Notes under the pieces: model-generated
The model's database searches: none
Seen by the model: only the letters and a program-made list of their open reading frames with translations
What the model was told of the DNA's origin: nothing
Program-made: the position numbers and the translations under genes
NCBI RefSeq assembly: GCF_947258575.1
Contig: NZ_CAMYIV010000009.1
Span: 62,001 to 126,000 of the forward strand
From: an uncultured Alcanivorax sp.
GTDB lineage: Bacteria; Pseudomonadota; Gammaproteobacteria; Pseudomonadales; Alcanivoracaceae
DNA: 64,000 nt
Direction of reading: 5' to 3'
In this document: positions 47,983 to 57,149 of the stretch, in pieces
Numbering within the stretch: the stretch's first letter is position 1
Layout: every line of letters starts with the position of its first letter

Positions 47983-48618
47983 TCAGCCAGGCAAATGGCT
48001 GGCGGCGGCCTCTTTCAGCTCCACCAGCTTGCCATGAAAGAAGTGTCCGCAATCCGGGAACCGAATCAAATCCGGCGCCAAGGGCGTCGTTTCCGCCCAG
48101 CGAAACACCTGCTCCGCCGGAACCACTTCATCATCGTCCCCCTGGACCACAGTCACCGGGCAGCCACTCTGCTCGATAGCATCAAAGGGGTAGTGGTGCA
48201 CTGGCGGCGCCACCAGCAAGAGCTCCCGGGCAGGCATGCCATTGGCCTTGAGTATTTCCGCCCCACGGGCGGCCACAAAACTGCCAAAGGAAAAACCGGC
48301 AAGCCACAGAGGCAGATCCGGCCAAGCATGCGTCAGCCAGCTGTGTATCGCCAGCAAGTCCTCGGTTTCACCGATACCGTCACTATAAGCACCCTGGCTC
48401 TCACCAACGCCGCGGAAGTTGAAACGCACCACCACTGCGCCCTGGTCCCGGGCCAAACGACTCAGGCTGGTCACCACCTTGTTATCCATGGTGCCACCAA
48501 ACAGGGGATGCGGATGGCAGACAATGGCGACAAAAGAAGGCGTGTCACTACCCTGTTCCACCACGGCCTCAAGATTGCCCGCCGGCCCGGAGAGACTTTG
48601 CCGCTGTTGTGCTGCCAT
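47983..48618 (-). CDS. Alpha/beta hydrolase (COG2945-like)
   Basis: 211 residues. CHPHPLFGGTMDNKVV at the oxyanion region, nucleophile elbow GFSFGS near residue 107, acid in QGDDDEVVP and His in CGHFFHG complete the triad. Similar to short cytoplasmic serine hydrolases with no lid domain. The substrate is not known. It lies between zapE and divergent zapG, as a related gene does in Pseudomonas. Confidence 0.85.
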   Translation of the reverse strand: MAAQQRQSLSGPAGNLEAVVEQGSDTPSFVAIVCHPHPLFGGTMDNKVVTSLSRLARDQGAVVVRFNFRGVGESQGAYSDGIGETEDLLAIHSWLTHAWPDLPLWLAGFSFGSFVAARGAEILKANGMPARELLLVAPPVHHYPFDAIEQSGCPVTVVQGDDDEVVPAEQVFRWAETTPLAPDLIRFPDCGHFFHGKLVELKEAAASHLPG

Positions 48619-48788
48619 ATTTCACCTCTCTCTCGCTTTTCTTGCCCTGCCGACCAGCTGCTGCACCCGGACGCAAAACCTTACGCCGCATCAAGGACTT
48701 CAAGAGTATCAACAGTCTCTTACACCTTATACCCTTGGCGACTGCCCGGCACTGTGCTGGAATAGCTGGAATTCAGAAGGAGTATGCC

Positions 48789-49319
48789 ATGGATATGCTG
48801 ACAACTGGGGTGCTGTGCTTCGCCGCCGGCGTGGTAGTGGGCGCAGGATTACTGTTCTGGTTGTTACCGGCACGGCGTCAGGCCGGCCAGTTGATTCGTG
48901 ATCGCGACGAGGCCCGCCAGGCCCTCAATCATTATCGTGATCAGGTGGATGACCATTTCCTGCACACCGCAGAGCTGGTCAACGATATGACGCAGGCCTA
49001 TCGCTCCGTCCACGAACACCTTTCCAAAGGCGCTCAGGCACTGTGCTCCGAAGTCGGTCGCAAACGGGCGGTGGCGAAATCACTGGATTCCGCACCGCAA
49101 AAAGGCAGCGATGAAGCGGTGGCTCCGCCGCTGGACTATGCCCCCAGCGCCAAAGGCGGCACCCTCGCCGAGGATTTCGGCCTGCAACAGAAAGCCACCG
49201 GGCCTTTCACACCGGTCGATGTGGCAGACAGCCCTGCACCTGACAACATCGTGGAGCCGCCTCGTGACTATGCGGAAGGCTGCGACGAACAGGGTTGCCC
49301 GCCAGAAGAAAAGAAATGA
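48789..49319 (+). CDS. zapG: ZapG/YhcB family division protein (DUF1043)
   Basis: 176 residues from the ATG at 48789 (AGAAGGAG upstream). One N-terminal membrane helix (about 3-24), then a helical coiled region (about 30-95, ADDH-like EARQALNHYRDQVDDHFLHTAELVNDMTQAYRSVHEHL is diagnostic). The C-terminal tail is disordered and carries repeated PPxDYA motifs (PPLDYA, PPRDYA). YhcB coordinates envelope synthesis and division in E. coli. The longer open frame upstream has no homology. Confidence 0.9.
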   Translation: MDMLTTGVLCFAAGVVVGAGLLFWLLPARRQAGQLIRDRDEARQALNHYRDQVDDHFLHTAELVNDMTQAYRSVHEHLSKGAQALCSEVGRKRAVAKSLDSAPQKGSDEAVAPPLDYAPSAKGGTLAEDFGLQQKATGPFTPVDVADSPAPDNIVEPPRDYAEGCDEQGCPPEEKK

Positions 49320-49404
49320 GAGGAAACTGACAGACAACAGACTTCCTGCGGCACGCCGAACGCACCTTACCGCATCACTCGGTTACGGTTTTCGCTTGTC
49401 GCTG

Positions 49405-49439
49405 AATCAAAAAGCCCGCTTGCGCGGGCTTTTTTGATT
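49405..49439. terminator. Bidirectional terminator between zapG and the lipid kinase
   Basis: AATCAAAAAGCCCGC, loop TTGC, GCGGGCTTTTTTGATT; serves the convergent zapG and lipid kinase genes. Confidence 0.9.
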
Positions 49440-49491
49440 ACCTTGGCCGGGGTTTCACCGGGCAGGTTACCCAGCGGCTCCTCACAATGAA

Positions 49492-50364
49492 CTACTGAAA
49501 CGTGTCCGCCACCCGCATGGGTACCGGCTCATCTTCCATCACTATCTCCGCCGGCAGTTGGCCAGCCGGGTCACCATCGGCCTGGATCGGTTCGTCCGCG
49601 CCCTCGCAGCGAATCTCCACCCGCTGGGCCCGCAAACTGGCAACGCCATCCACCCGCTCCATACGCCCCAGCAACAGCGCGGCCAGGCAACGCAGCAGAA
49701 AGCTGACGCCCGGCTTCTGAAACAACAACACCTGTACCTGAGGGCGCAGGATGTTGGCTTCCCGGCTGAGCACAAAGCTGCCGCCGTAATGGCGACCATT
49801 GGTGACAATGGCAGAAAAACAGTCCAGCGGACGACCATCCACCATGACCCGGTAATGACGCTGACCGTAACGGCGGATCTGCGCGAGCATGGACTGCACA
49901 TAGGCCAGCTTGCCGAAGCGCTCTTTCACTGCCAGATTCACCCCGTTCACCACCCAGGCGTCATAGCCGATGCCGCACATCATGATGAAGCGCCGGCCGT
50001 TGAGCCGGGCCGGCGTCACCGGCACATTCTTGCCATTGACGACGATCTGAGCCGCCAGCTCCGGCGTTCTGGGCAGCTGCAGCTCTTTTGCCAGCACATT
50101 GGCAGTGCCAGTGGCAAAGACGCCCAGGGCCACACCGGGAGCCAGACCATTGAGCACCTCGTTGGTGGTGCCGTCGCCGCCCACCGCCACCACACAGTCG
50201 CCCTGCTCGTCCAGGCCCTGCAGGTACTCAATGGCATCGCCAGGCCCACGGGTGTGGTAAAGACGCACGCGGGCACCCTGTTTTTCCAGTTCGGCCACAA
50301 AACGGCAAAGCAGTTTCTCCCGACCACCACCGGCGGCCGGGTTATATACAACAGTAATCTTCAT
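49492..50364 (-). CDS. Diacylglycerol/lipid kinase family protein
   Basis: 290 residues from MKITVVYNPAAGGG. DAGK catalytic domain with VVAVGGDGTTNEVLNGL (GGDGT nucleotide motif near residue 60) and ATGTANVLAKEL. The YegS/BmrU type phosphorylates diacylglycerol or related lipids. The frame is open 198 nt further upstream into nif3, but homology starts at MKIT. It lies 28 nt downstream of nif3, probably co-transcribed. The ribosome site is weak. Confidence 0.87.
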   Translation of the reverse strand: MKITVVYNPAAGGGREKLLCRFVAELEKQGARVRLYHTRGPGDAIEYLQGLDEQGDCVVAVGGDGTTNEVLNGLAPGVALGVFATGTANVLAKELQLPRTPELAAQIVVNGKNVPVTPARLNGRRFIMMCGIGYDAWVVNGVNLAVKERFGKLAYVQSMLAQIRRYGQRHYRVMVDGRPLDCFSAIVTNGRHYGGSFVLSREANILRPQVQVLLFQKPGVSFLLRCLAALLLGRMERVDGVASLRAQRVEIRCEGADEPIQADGDPAGQLPAEIVMEDEPVPMRVADTFQ

Positions 50365-50392
50365 GGGATCAGGGTGTTCCTCAGAACCTGTT

Positions 50393-51148
50393 TCAGGCCG
50401 GATTATCGATATCGATAAAGATATGTTCCACACCAAACTGCTCATTGAGCCATTGCCCCAGGGCCTGGACCCCGTAGCGTTCGGTGGCATGATGACCACA
50501 GGCGAAATAATGCATGCCGGTTTCCCGGGCAAAGTGTGTGGTGGGTTCGGAAATCTCGCCACTCAGGTAGGCGTCCACACCACGGGTCTGGGCCTTGTCG
50601 ATAAAGCCCTGGGCACCGCCGGTACACCAGCCGATGGTTTCTATTTCATCGCCCGGGTCCCCCACGTGCAGCGGGGTGCGACCGAGCACCGCTTCCGCGT
50701 GGGCGGCAAATTCCGCCGCTGACATGGGGCTGTCCAGCCGCCCCACATTGCCGATGGGGCGCGGGGAATCGTCCAGCCCCCCTTCCACACTGAAACCCAG
50801 ACGCCGGGCGAGCTGGGCGTTATTGCCCAGGGTCGGGTGCGCATCCAGGGGAAGATGATAGGCAAACAGGTTGATATCGTGACGCAACAGCGTCTGCAGG
50901 CGTTGTTTTTTCATGCCTCGCACCCGCTGATTCTCGCCCTTCCAGAAGTAGCCATGGTGGACCAGAATGGCGTCCGCCTCTTCCACGATTGCGGCATCAA
51001 TCAAGGCCTGGCAGGCGGTAACCCCGCTGACCACCCGCCGGATCTGCTCGCGGCCTTCCACCTGCAATCCATTGGGACAGTAATCCTGAAAGTGATCCGC
51101 AGCCAGCTCCTGGTCGAGCAAGGTCAGCATGTAATCGCGCTTGAGCAT
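50393..51148 (-). CDS. Nif3-like dinuclear metal centre hexameric protein
   Basis: 251 residues from the ATG at 51148 (TAGGTG upstream), the usual length for the short (YbgI) form. Metal ligands are seen in ADAILVHHGYFWKGEN (about 66-81), INLFAYHLPLDAHPTLGNN, and the C-terminal HYFACGHHATERYG. Proposed to act as a GTP cyclohydrolase I type 2-like or DNA repair protein; function is not settled. Longer upstream reading on this strand runs antisense to the AlgW gene and is not real. Confidence 0.9.
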   Translation of the reverse strand: MLKRDYMLTLLDQELAADHFQDYCPNGLQVEGREQIRRVVSGVTACQALIDAAIVEEADAILVHHGYFWKGENQRVRGMKKQRLQTLLRHDINLFAYHLPLDAHPTLGNNAQLARRLGFSVEGGLDDSPRPIGNVGRLDSPMSAAEFAAHAEAVLGRTPLHVGDPGDEIETIGWCTGGAQGFIDKAQTRGVDAYLSGEISEPTTHFARETGMHYFACGHHATERYGVQALGQWLNEQFGVEHIFIDIDNPA

Positions 51149-51271
51149 GACACCTACCGGGCAATGATCTGATAATATTGCGCGCAGTTTACCTATCCAG
51201 ACCCGCGCTTGTCTCGTTCGCACCCCGTCTCGTCGGCTGCACCAGGCAATAGCACGGGCCAAAGCAAGCGC

Positions 51272-52384
51272 ATGGGGGCATTGTCGGTGATCAGAGCCTT
51301 TCGTTTTTTTGCCGGACCGATCCTGGCGGGCCTGGCCGTGGGCCTGGCCGTGCTGTGGTGGTACGAGTGGGGCCCCAATTCCCGCCCCGGCCGTTATGAC
51401 AGCGGTACCGCCAGCTATGCCGGCGCGGTCAATCACTCCGCCCCGGCGGTGGTCAATATCTACACCACCCAGATTCTCGCCAGTGAGGATGTGCCTGAAG
51501 ATCCGCTGTTCAACCGCTTCATGGAAGAACCCCGCCGCGAACGGGCGCTGAACAGCCTGGGCTCCGGGGTGATTGTGGACGACGAGGGTTATATCCTCAC
51601 CAGTTATCACGTGATCCGCGATGCGGACGAAATCCTGGTGGCCCTGCGCGATGGCCGCGACGCCCCGGCACGGGTGGTCGGCACTGACCCGGAAACCGAT
51701 CTGGCGCTGCTCCATGTGGCGCTGGAAGACCTGCCGGAAGTGGAACTCAATGGTAACGGCCCGGTACAGGTGGGCGATGTGGTACTGGCCATCGGCAACC
51801 CCTTGGGCGTGGGCCAGACCGTCTCCATGGGCATTGTCAGCGCCACCGGGCGCAGCCATCTGGGCATTGCCACCTTCGAGAACTTCATCCAGACCGACGC
51901 GGCCATCAACCGGGGCAACTCCGGCGGCGCCCTGATCGACACCCGCGGCCACCTGATCGGCATCAATACCGCCATTCTCTCTGCGGATGGCAGCTGGCAG
52001 GGCATCGGCTTCGCCACCCCGGCCTCCATTGCCCGGGAAGTGATGCGCGACCTGATCGACCATGGTCGGGTGATTCGCGGTTATCTGGGCGTCACCGTGC
52101 AGGATATTACCCCGTCCCTGGCCGAGACCTTCGGCATGGACCAGGTGCGCGGCGGAGTGATCACCGAAGTGGTCATCGACAGCCCCGCCCACAAGGGCGG
52201 CCTGCAGCCCGGCGACGTCCTGGTAGGCATCAACGACACCGCCATGGCCGACGGCTATGAAGCCATGAACCGTATCGCCGGCATGAAACCGGACGAGAAA
52301 GTCAGCCTGAACATCGTCCGCAATCGCCAGCCGCTGACCGTAGATGTGGTGATTGGCACACGGCCGCCGGCGGAAACAGAATGA
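51272..52384 (+). CDS. algW: Periplasmic site-1 serine protease AlgW/DegS
   Basis: 370 residues from the ATG at 51272 (a TTG at 51209 is possible). One N-terminal membrane anchor (about 12-30), trypsin-like domain with His113 (SYHVIRD), Asp143 (ETDLALL) and Ser217 (RGNSGGAL), and a single PDZ domain (about 260-345). With one PDZ and an anchor it fits the regulatory DegS/AlgW type, which senses misfolded porin tails and cuts the anti-sigma factor RseA/MucA, rather than DegP. The TGA stop is followed at once by a heptad element. Confidence 0.92.
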   Translation: MGALSVIRAFRFFAGPILAGLAVGLAVLWWYEWGPNSRPGRYDSGTASYAGAVNHSAPAVVNIYTTQILASEDVPEDPLFNRFMEEPRRERALNSLGSGVIVDDEGYILTSYHVIRDADEILVALRDGRDAPARVVGTDPETDLALLHVALEDLPEVELNGNGPVQVGDVVLAIGNPLGVGQTVSMGIVSATGRSHLGIATFENFIQTDAAINRGNSGGALIDTRGHLIGINTAILSADGSWQGIGFATPASIAREVMRDLIDHGRVIRGYLGVTVQDITPSLAETFGMDQVRGGVITEVVIDSPAHKGGLQPGDVLVGINDTAMADGYEAMNRIAGMKPDEKVSLNIVRNRQPLTVDVVIGTRPPAETE

Positions 52385-52390
52385 CTAAAG

Positions 52391-52556
52391 TGAACAGTGA
52401 ATAGTTAACAGTGAACAGCGGCGCGACAGCCCGCTGGTTTGATCTGAAACGCAAGAGGCCGCGCCCAAGCGATGGGCGCGGCCTCTTGCGTTTCAAAGAC
52501 AGACAAACGCTGCACGCGTCGCTGTTAACTATTCACTATTAACTGTTAACTGCCTT
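52391..52556. repeat. T-heptad element, full copy 2 (algW-DUF4139 gap)
   Basis: Left end: TGAACAG, TGAATAG, TTAACAG, TGAACAG (52391-52418), then CGGCGCG. Centre: a perfect 21-bp stem with a 7-nt loop (52446-52494) that contains the GGCCGCGCCC core. Right end: CTGTTAA, CTATTCA, CTATTAA, CTGTTAA (52522-52549), then CTGCCTT (52550-52556). It fills the gap between two convergent genes and reaches into the DUF4139 stop codon. Confidence 0.88.
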
Positions 52557-54151
52557 CAAAGCCCTTCCACCCCGCTCAAGCTTTCCCCCGCCGGATAACG
52601 TATCTCAAAGCCCTGCTTGAAGCTTTCCTCTCCGCCGGCGGACAGGGTGAATTGCCAGCGTTGCAGACCCTTCACATCGTCCACATCGCGATCATCGGCA
52701 GCCTTGCCCTTGGCGGTGACGGTAATGTCGTCGTTGCCGGCCACCGGCAGGCGGTCCAGCAGGTTCACCGTGATCGGCTTGTCGTAGTGGGAGGTGAGGG
52801 TAATGTTCTTCAGGGCCGAGAGGGTGCTTTCCTTGCTGATCAGGCCGGTCTCGCCTTCCCGGGAAGGCTCGCGGACCACGGCAATCTGCAGGCGCGGGTC
52901 ATCGCCGAAGCTCATCTTCACCTGCTCACCCTGCTTGATGCTCTCATGGCGGTGATAACGGGTCAGGCGCTGGCCATCGCGCAGCAGCGTGACACTGCCT
53001 GCCAGCCAGGGAAGCGGGCTGGTGTTCTTCCACTCCCCAACCAGTAACACCGCAGGCTGCTGCCAGAGGTAGCTTTCCCGGCTGAGCGTCATCGGCAGCT
53101 CGGCCTGCTGATAGGGAACCCGGGCACTGGCGTCGCCACTGGCCAGGGACAGCGGCGCCGACAACGGCACGCGCATATCAAAGCCGTGGGCCACCGGTGC
53201 CGGCGCCATTGGCATGGCCTTGGCACTCACCATGTCGGCCTCATACGCCGGCTCCGCCATCACGGCACGCAATGACTGTTTGCGCAGCTCCGGTTGCGGG
53301 GTTGCCAGCCGCACGATCCAGGGCTGCGGGTCTGGCAAGTGACGGTAGCCGGCGGGCACCAGGCCCAGGGTCGTGCTGACATTCTGCCAATCCTCACCGG
53401 TACGATTCTGGATCTGGGCAACCCCGGTCACCGCGACGGTTTCATTGCTGCTGTTCAGATCCACCCGTAGCTGATTCTGCCAACCGGCCTGGCGGGTAAA
53501 ATACTGCAGTTTCACTATCGCTGCGGAGGCCTTGCCCGCGCTGACGGCCAGCACCAGTTCACGGCTACGGGTCTGCCCCTGGCCCAGTTGCTGGCGCTGC
53601 TGACGCAAGGCATCCAGTTTTTGCTGCTGGTCATGGCGAACCACCGCCCGCTGATTGATGGCCGCCTGACGCGTTTCCACCGCCTTGCCAATGGACTCCC
53701 AGGCGCTGGACCACTTTTCTACCGGCACCTGCGCAAACACGGCCTGCCCCTGGGGAGCTTGTCCCATCAGCGATTGCAGATGGTGGATCTGTTGCTGGTC
53801 CAACGCATCCGCCGCCTTGGCGGCGGCCATGGTCTGCTCCAGTTCGCGGATGGCCGCATCCAGTTCAGCCCGGCGTGTCGACACATCCGCCTCGGTAATG
53901 GCAAAACCCTGCCGCACCCCGGTCAACACCGCATCTTCCACCGCCACCTGCAGGCTATCCAGGTCCAGCTCCGGCAAGCCACTGATGACAAGCTGATGCT
54001 CGCCGGCCGGCAAGGACTGGCTGAGAGTACGAGTAAGATGAGCCTGGGAGGGAAACAGCACCGCCTCGGTCACCGGGGCGGTGACGTTGAAATCAGCGGC
54101 CAAAAGCGGCGTCGGCAGCAGCGCGCAGGCGAGCAGTAACGTTTTTTTCAT
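52556..54151 (-). CDS. DUF4139/DUF4140 (mucoidy inhibitor A-like) periplasmic protein
   Basis: 531 residues with a signal peptide (MKKTLLLACALLPTPLLA). N-terminal DUF4140 region (about 25-120: VTEAVLFPSQAHLTRTLSQSLPAGEHQLVISGLP), a central helical coiled part (about 95-200), and the C-terminal DUF4139 beta-rich domain (about 215-525), ending with LQRWQFTLSAGGEESFKQGFEIRYP, typical of the family. Function is unknown; the name comes from fungal and bacterial MuiA proteins. Its stop overlaps the outer boundary unit of a heptad element. Confidence 0.82.
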   Translation of the reverse strand: MKKTLLLACALLPTPLLAADFNVTAPVTEAVLFPSQAHLTRTLSQSLPAGEHQLVISGLPELDLDSLQVAVEDAVLTGVRQGFAITEADVSTRRAELDAAIRELEQTMAAAKAADALDQQQIHHLQSLMGQAPQGQAVFAQVPVEKWSSAWESIGKAVETRQAAINQRAVVRHDQQQKLDALRQQRQQLGQGQTRSRELVLAVSAGKASAAIVKLQYFTRQAGWQNQLRVDLNSSNETVAVTGVAQIQNRTGEDWQNVSTTLGLVPAGYRHLPDPQPWIVRLATPQPELRKQSLRAVMAEPAYEADMVSAKAMPMAPAPVAHGFDMRVPLSAPLSLASGDASARVPYQQAELPMTLSRESYLWQQPAVLLVGEWKNTSPLPWLAGSVTLLRDGQRLTRYHRHESIKQGEQVKMSFGDDPRLQIAVVREPSREGETGLISKESTLSALKNITLTSHYDKPITVNLLDRLPVAGNDDITVTAKGKAADDRDVDDVKGLQRWQFTLSAGGEESFKQGFEIRYPAGESLSGVEGL

Positions 54152-54260
54152 TATCGGGGCCTTTCCGTTGGACGATACCTGTTAGTACCGCAGGTATGGG
54201 GAAAGGTTCAAGCGGGGAGTCTTGCGGCGCTGGTTGGCGCGATCTCCCTCGTTGTGTGGC

Positions 54261-54305
54261 AAAAGATTTTTTACCACAGAGGTCACAGAGCTCACTGAGA
54301 AAAAG
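54261..54305. repeat. Nonamer repeat half-element (CACAGAGNN type)
   Basis: After TTTTTTA, units ACCACAGAGG, TCACAGAGC and TCACTGAGA follow with a 9-nt period. The inverse of this end is found at 54500-54540. It lies in the 403-base gene-free gap between the DUF4139 gene and hisC (54152-54554), which is occupied almost entirely by repeats. Confidence 0.65.
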
Positions 54306-54324
54306 ATAAACCCAGGCGGCCCGC

Positions 54325-54405
54325 GTAGGGTGCACTGAGCCTAAGGCGAACTGCACCGGATGGTTGGGCAATGGTGCAGTTCGCCCTAGGCTCAGTGCAC
54401 CCTAC
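54325..54405. repeat. GTAGGGTG inverted-repeat element, complete copy
   Basis: Two 33-nt arms (54325-54357 and 54373-54405) separated by 15 nt. The arms begin GTAGGGTGCACTGAGCC and end GGCGAACTGCACC, and the right arm is the inverse with one mismatch region. It appears inserted between the two ends of a nonamer element. No transposase gene is present. Confidence 0.8.
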
Positions 54406-54429
54406 GCATTCTGTAATGGATGTTTTATC

Positions 54430-54465
54430 AACGGCGGGATCGCGCCGCCAGCGACGCTCCTACAC
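54430..54465. repeat. REP-like sequence
   Basis: GGCGGGATCGCGCCGCC followed by AGCGACGCTCCTACA. This is the same GCTCCTACA signature as at 4761 and resembles Pseudomonas-type REP sequences. Confidence 0.5.
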
Positions 54466-54472
54466 GAAAGGC

Positions 54473-54540
54473 TTTCACCACAGGAGCCGAGCCAGCCTTT
54501 TTCTCGGTGTGCTCGGTGCCCTCTGTGGTGAGAAAAGAGT
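54473..54540. repeat. Nonamer repeat element, compact copy before hisC 3' end
   Basis: TTTCACCACAGGAGCCGAG on the left pairs with CTCGGTGCCCTCTGTGGTGA on the right, giving a long interrupted hairpin. The right end shows CTCGGTGTG, CTCGGTGCC and CTCTGTGGT, a 9-nt period. It ends about 15 nt beyond the hisC stop. Confidence 0.65.
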
Positions 54541-54554
54541 TCCCGCGGCGGGGA

Positions 54555-55646
54555 TCAGAGCAGGGTGTCCAGCGCGTTGATCAACGCCTGGTTCTGCTCT
54601 GCGGTGCCGACGGTGATGCGCAAGTAGTCGGCGATGCGTTCGGGTTTGCCGAAGTGGCGCACGATGATGCCCTGCTCGCGCAGGCCCTGGGCCAGAGAAG
54701 CGCCACGGTGTTGCGGGTGGTGGGTGAAGAGAAAGTTGGCCGCTGACGGCAGGCTTTCAAAGCCCCGCTGGGAAAGCTGCTCTTTGAGCCAGTCACGCTG
54801 ACTGATTACCTGATCACAGCCTTTCTCGAACCACTGCTGATCTTCAAAAGCGGCCACACCGGCAGCAATGGCCAGGCGATCCAGCGGGTAGGAATTGAAG
54901 CTGTCCTTGATACGATTGAGGCCATCGATCAACGCCTCATCGCCCACCGCCAGGCCAATACGCAAACCGGCCAGCGAACGGGACTTGGACAGGGTCTGGG
55001 TGACCAGCAGATTCGGGTAACGGTTGACCAGACTGATGGCCGTGTCACCGCCCCCCTTCTTGTTGCCTGAAAAATCGATGTAGGCTTCATCGATCACCAT
55101 CAGGGATTCCGTGTTGGCCTGCAACAAACGCTCAATGTCGCTCAGCGGCATTAACTTGCCGGTGGGGGCATTGGGGTTGGGGAAGATAATGCCACCGTTG
55201 GGCCGCAGGTAGTCTTCCACATTGATAGACAGGGTTTCGTCCAGCGGCACCGCGTCATAATCAATCTGATAGAGGCCGCAATAGACTTTATAGAAGCTGT
55301 AGGTAATGTCCGGAAACAGCAGCGGCTCGTCCTGTCGGAAAAAACCCATGAACAGATGGGCCAGCACTTCATCGGAACCATTGCCAACAAATACCTGGGA
55401 GCGCTTGATGCCATGACCTTTGCCGGAATAGTAATCGGCAATGGCCTGCTTGAGCAGACCACTGTCCGGGTCCGGGTAGAGACGCAGACGGTCGTCCGCC
55501 TCGGCACGAATCGCCTCGATCACCTTCGGCGAGGGACCCAGCGGGTGCTCATTGGTATTCAGCTTCACCAACTTGTCCATCTTCGGCTGCTCGCCGGGGA
55601 CGTAGGGCTCCAGGTGGTGAACGAATTCGCTCCAGTATTTGCTCAT
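54555..55646 (-). CDS. hisC: Histidinol-phosphate aminotransferase HisC
   Basis: PLP enzyme that converts imidazole acetol phosphate to histidinol phosphate. 363 residues; the PLP lysine is Lys221 in [16 protein letters not shown], with the Asp/Tyr cofactor contacts in VIDEAYIDF and the NPNAPTGK motif. It lies 17 nt downstream of hisD, the hisGDC order of this murA-linked his cluster. Confidence 0.97.
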   Translation of the reverse strand: MSKYWSEFVHHLEPYVPGEQPKMDKLVKLNTNEHPLGPSPKVIEAIRAEADDRLRLYPDPDSGLLKQAIADYYSGKGHGIKRSQVFVGNGSDEVLAHLFMGFFRQDEPLLFPDITYSFYKVYCGLYQIDYDAVPLDETLSINVEDYLRPNGGIIFPNPNAPTGKLMPLSDIERLLQANTESLMVIDEAYIDFSGNKKGGGDTAISLVNRYPNLLVTQTLSKSRSLAGLRIGLAVGDEALIDGLNRIKDSFNSYPLDRLAIAAGVAAFEDQQWFEKGCDQVISQRDWLKEQLSQRGFESLPSAANFLFTHHPQHRGASLAQGLREQGIIVRHFGKPERIADYLRITVGTAEQNQALINALDTLL

Positions 55647-55663
55647 AGTCTTGTCGTCCGACG

Positions 55664-56974
55664 TCAGGCGTCTGACGCCTTCTTAATTCTATACTCGGCG
55701 CTGCGCGCGTGGGCGGTAAGGCTTTCGCCGCGGGCCAGGGGTGAGGCGATTTTTGCCAGTTCGCTGGCGCCCTCCGGGGAACAGCCGATCAGCGAGCTGC
55801 GCTTCTGGAAATCATAGACACCCAAGGGTGAAGAAAACCGTGCCGTGGCACTGGTGGGCAACACGTGGTTGGGGCCCGCGCAGTAATCACCCAGCGCTTC
55901 CGGCGTGTGACGGCCCAGGAAGATGGCGCCGGCATGACGAATCTGCTTTGCCCACTGTTCCGCGTCGTCGATGGACAACTCCAGGTGCTCGGAGGCGATG
56001 GTATTGGCCAGGTCGATGGCCTGCTGCAGATCCTGCACCTGAATCATGGCGCCGCGATTTTTCATGGAAGTGCGGATGATGGTTTCCCGCTCCAGGGTCA
56101 CCGCCAGTTTTTCCATGGACTCGGCCACCTGTTGCAGGAAGTCGCCATCAGGGCTGACCAGGATGGCCTGGGCTTCCTCGTCATGCTCTGCCTGGGAAAA
56201 CAGGTCCATGGCGATCCAGTCCGGGTCGGTCTTGCCATCGCACACCACCAGGATTTCCGACGGCCCGGCGATCATGTCGATGCCTACCTTGCCGAACACC
56301 TGACGCTTGGCTTCCGCCACATAGATGTTGCCGGGACCGACGATCTTGTCCACCGCAGGCACCGTCTCGGTGCCGTAGGCCAGTGCCGCTACGGCCTGGG
56401 CGCCCCCCAGGGTGAACAGTTTGTCCACGCCGGCTATGGCCGCCGCCGCCAGCACCATGTCGTTGATCTCGCCGTCCGGGGCCGGCGACACCATGATGAT
56501 TTCGCCAACGCCAGCAACTTTGGCCGGCAGGGCATTCATCAGCACCGAGCTGGGATAGGCGGCCTTGCCGCCGGGCACGTAGATACCGGCCCGGTCCAGC
56601 GGCGTCACCTGTTGGCCCAGCAGGGTGCCGTCGGCTTCCCGGTACTGCCAGGAATCCTGCTTCTGCTTTTCGTGGTAGCGACGCACCCGTTCGGCGGCCG
56701 CCTCCAGGGCCTGGCGCTGTTCGGCGGGAATACGGTCCAGAGCCGCCTGCAACTGATCATGCGCCACCACCAGTTCGTTCATGGCGGCCACGTCACGGCG
56801 ATCAAAACGGTTGGTGTATTCCACCAGCGCCGCATCGCCGCGTTTGGCCACATCACGAAGAATGCCGCGCACCCGGTCCGCCACTTCCTCGTCCCGTTCT
56901 TCGGACCAGGCGGTGAGCGCAGCCAGCTTGGCATCGAAATCCGCGTCTTGGGCGTTAAGCCAGGTGGTTTCCAT
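55664..56974 (-). CDS. hisD: Histidinol dehydrogenase HisD
   Basis: Zinc enzyme catalysing the last two oxidations of histidine synthesis. 436 residues from the ATG at 56974; a GTG at 56998 is possible, but its neighbourhood is a repeat. Motifs: [65 protein letters not shown] and [15 protein letters not shown] with the zinc-ligand histidines and glutamate. The gap to hisG is filled by a nonamer repeat element. Confidence 0.97.
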   Translation of the reverse strand: METTWLNAQDADFDAKLAALTAWSEERDEEVADRVRGILRDVAKRGDAALVEYTNRFDRRDVAAMNELVVAHDQLQAALDRIPAEQRQALEAAAERVRRYHEKQKQDSWQYREADGTLLGQQVTPLDRAGIYVPGGKAAYPSSVLMNALPAKVAGVGEIIMVSPAPDGEINDMVLAAAAIAGVDKLFTLGGAQAVAALAYGTETVPAVDKIVGPGNIYVAEAKRQVFGKVGIDMIAGPSEILVVCDGKTDPDWIAMDLFSQAEHDEEAQAILVSPDGDFLQQVAESMEKLAVTLERETIIRTSMKNRGAMIQVQDLQQAIDLANTIASEHLELSIDDAEQWAKQIRHAGAIFLGRHTPEALGDYCAGPNHVLPTSATARFSSPLGVYDFQKRSSLIGCSPEGASELAKIASPLARGESLTAHARSAEYRIKKASDA

Positions 56975-57002
56975 GGTTGGCACCGTTGTCAAAGTCACAA
57001 TC

Positions 57003-57145
57003 TGTTTTTACCACAGAGGGCACAGAGTTCAGTGAGGAGAAGGCGGGTCTTTTTCTATCACAGAGATCAACAACGCCTGTTGCTCAAGGCCACACCAAAA
57101 TGTGGGCTTTTTATTCTGCGCGCACTGTGACCTCTGTGGTGAAAG
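57003..57145. repeat. Nonamer repeat element inside the his operon
   Basis: The left end, TTTTTACCACAGAGGGCACAG and on to TTCAGTGAGG (57005-57037), and the right end, GCACTGTGACCTCTGTGGTG (57122-57141), are inverses. The interior holds a second CACAGAGATC unit and a CCACACCAAAATGTGGG hairpin followed by CTTTTTATT. It separates hisG and hisD by 175 nt, although they are otherwise one operon. Confidence 0.65.
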
Positions 57146-57149
57146 GCGT

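Noticed and set aside
51149..52192. N-terminal extension of the Nif3 protein to 599 residues
   Set aside because: It lies entirely antisense to the AlgW/DegS gene. The family length and the TAGGTG site support the start at 51148.
52391..52556. CRISPR array or phase-variable tract in the heptad repeats
   Set aside because: Units are 7 nt without spacers and no cas genes are near. The arrays lie outside coding regions apart from stop codons, so slippage would not switch a gene on or off by frame.
54325..54405. Insertion sequence
   Set aside because: The inverted arms are only 33 nt with a 15-nt centre and no room for a transposase, so it is at most a non-autonomous element.
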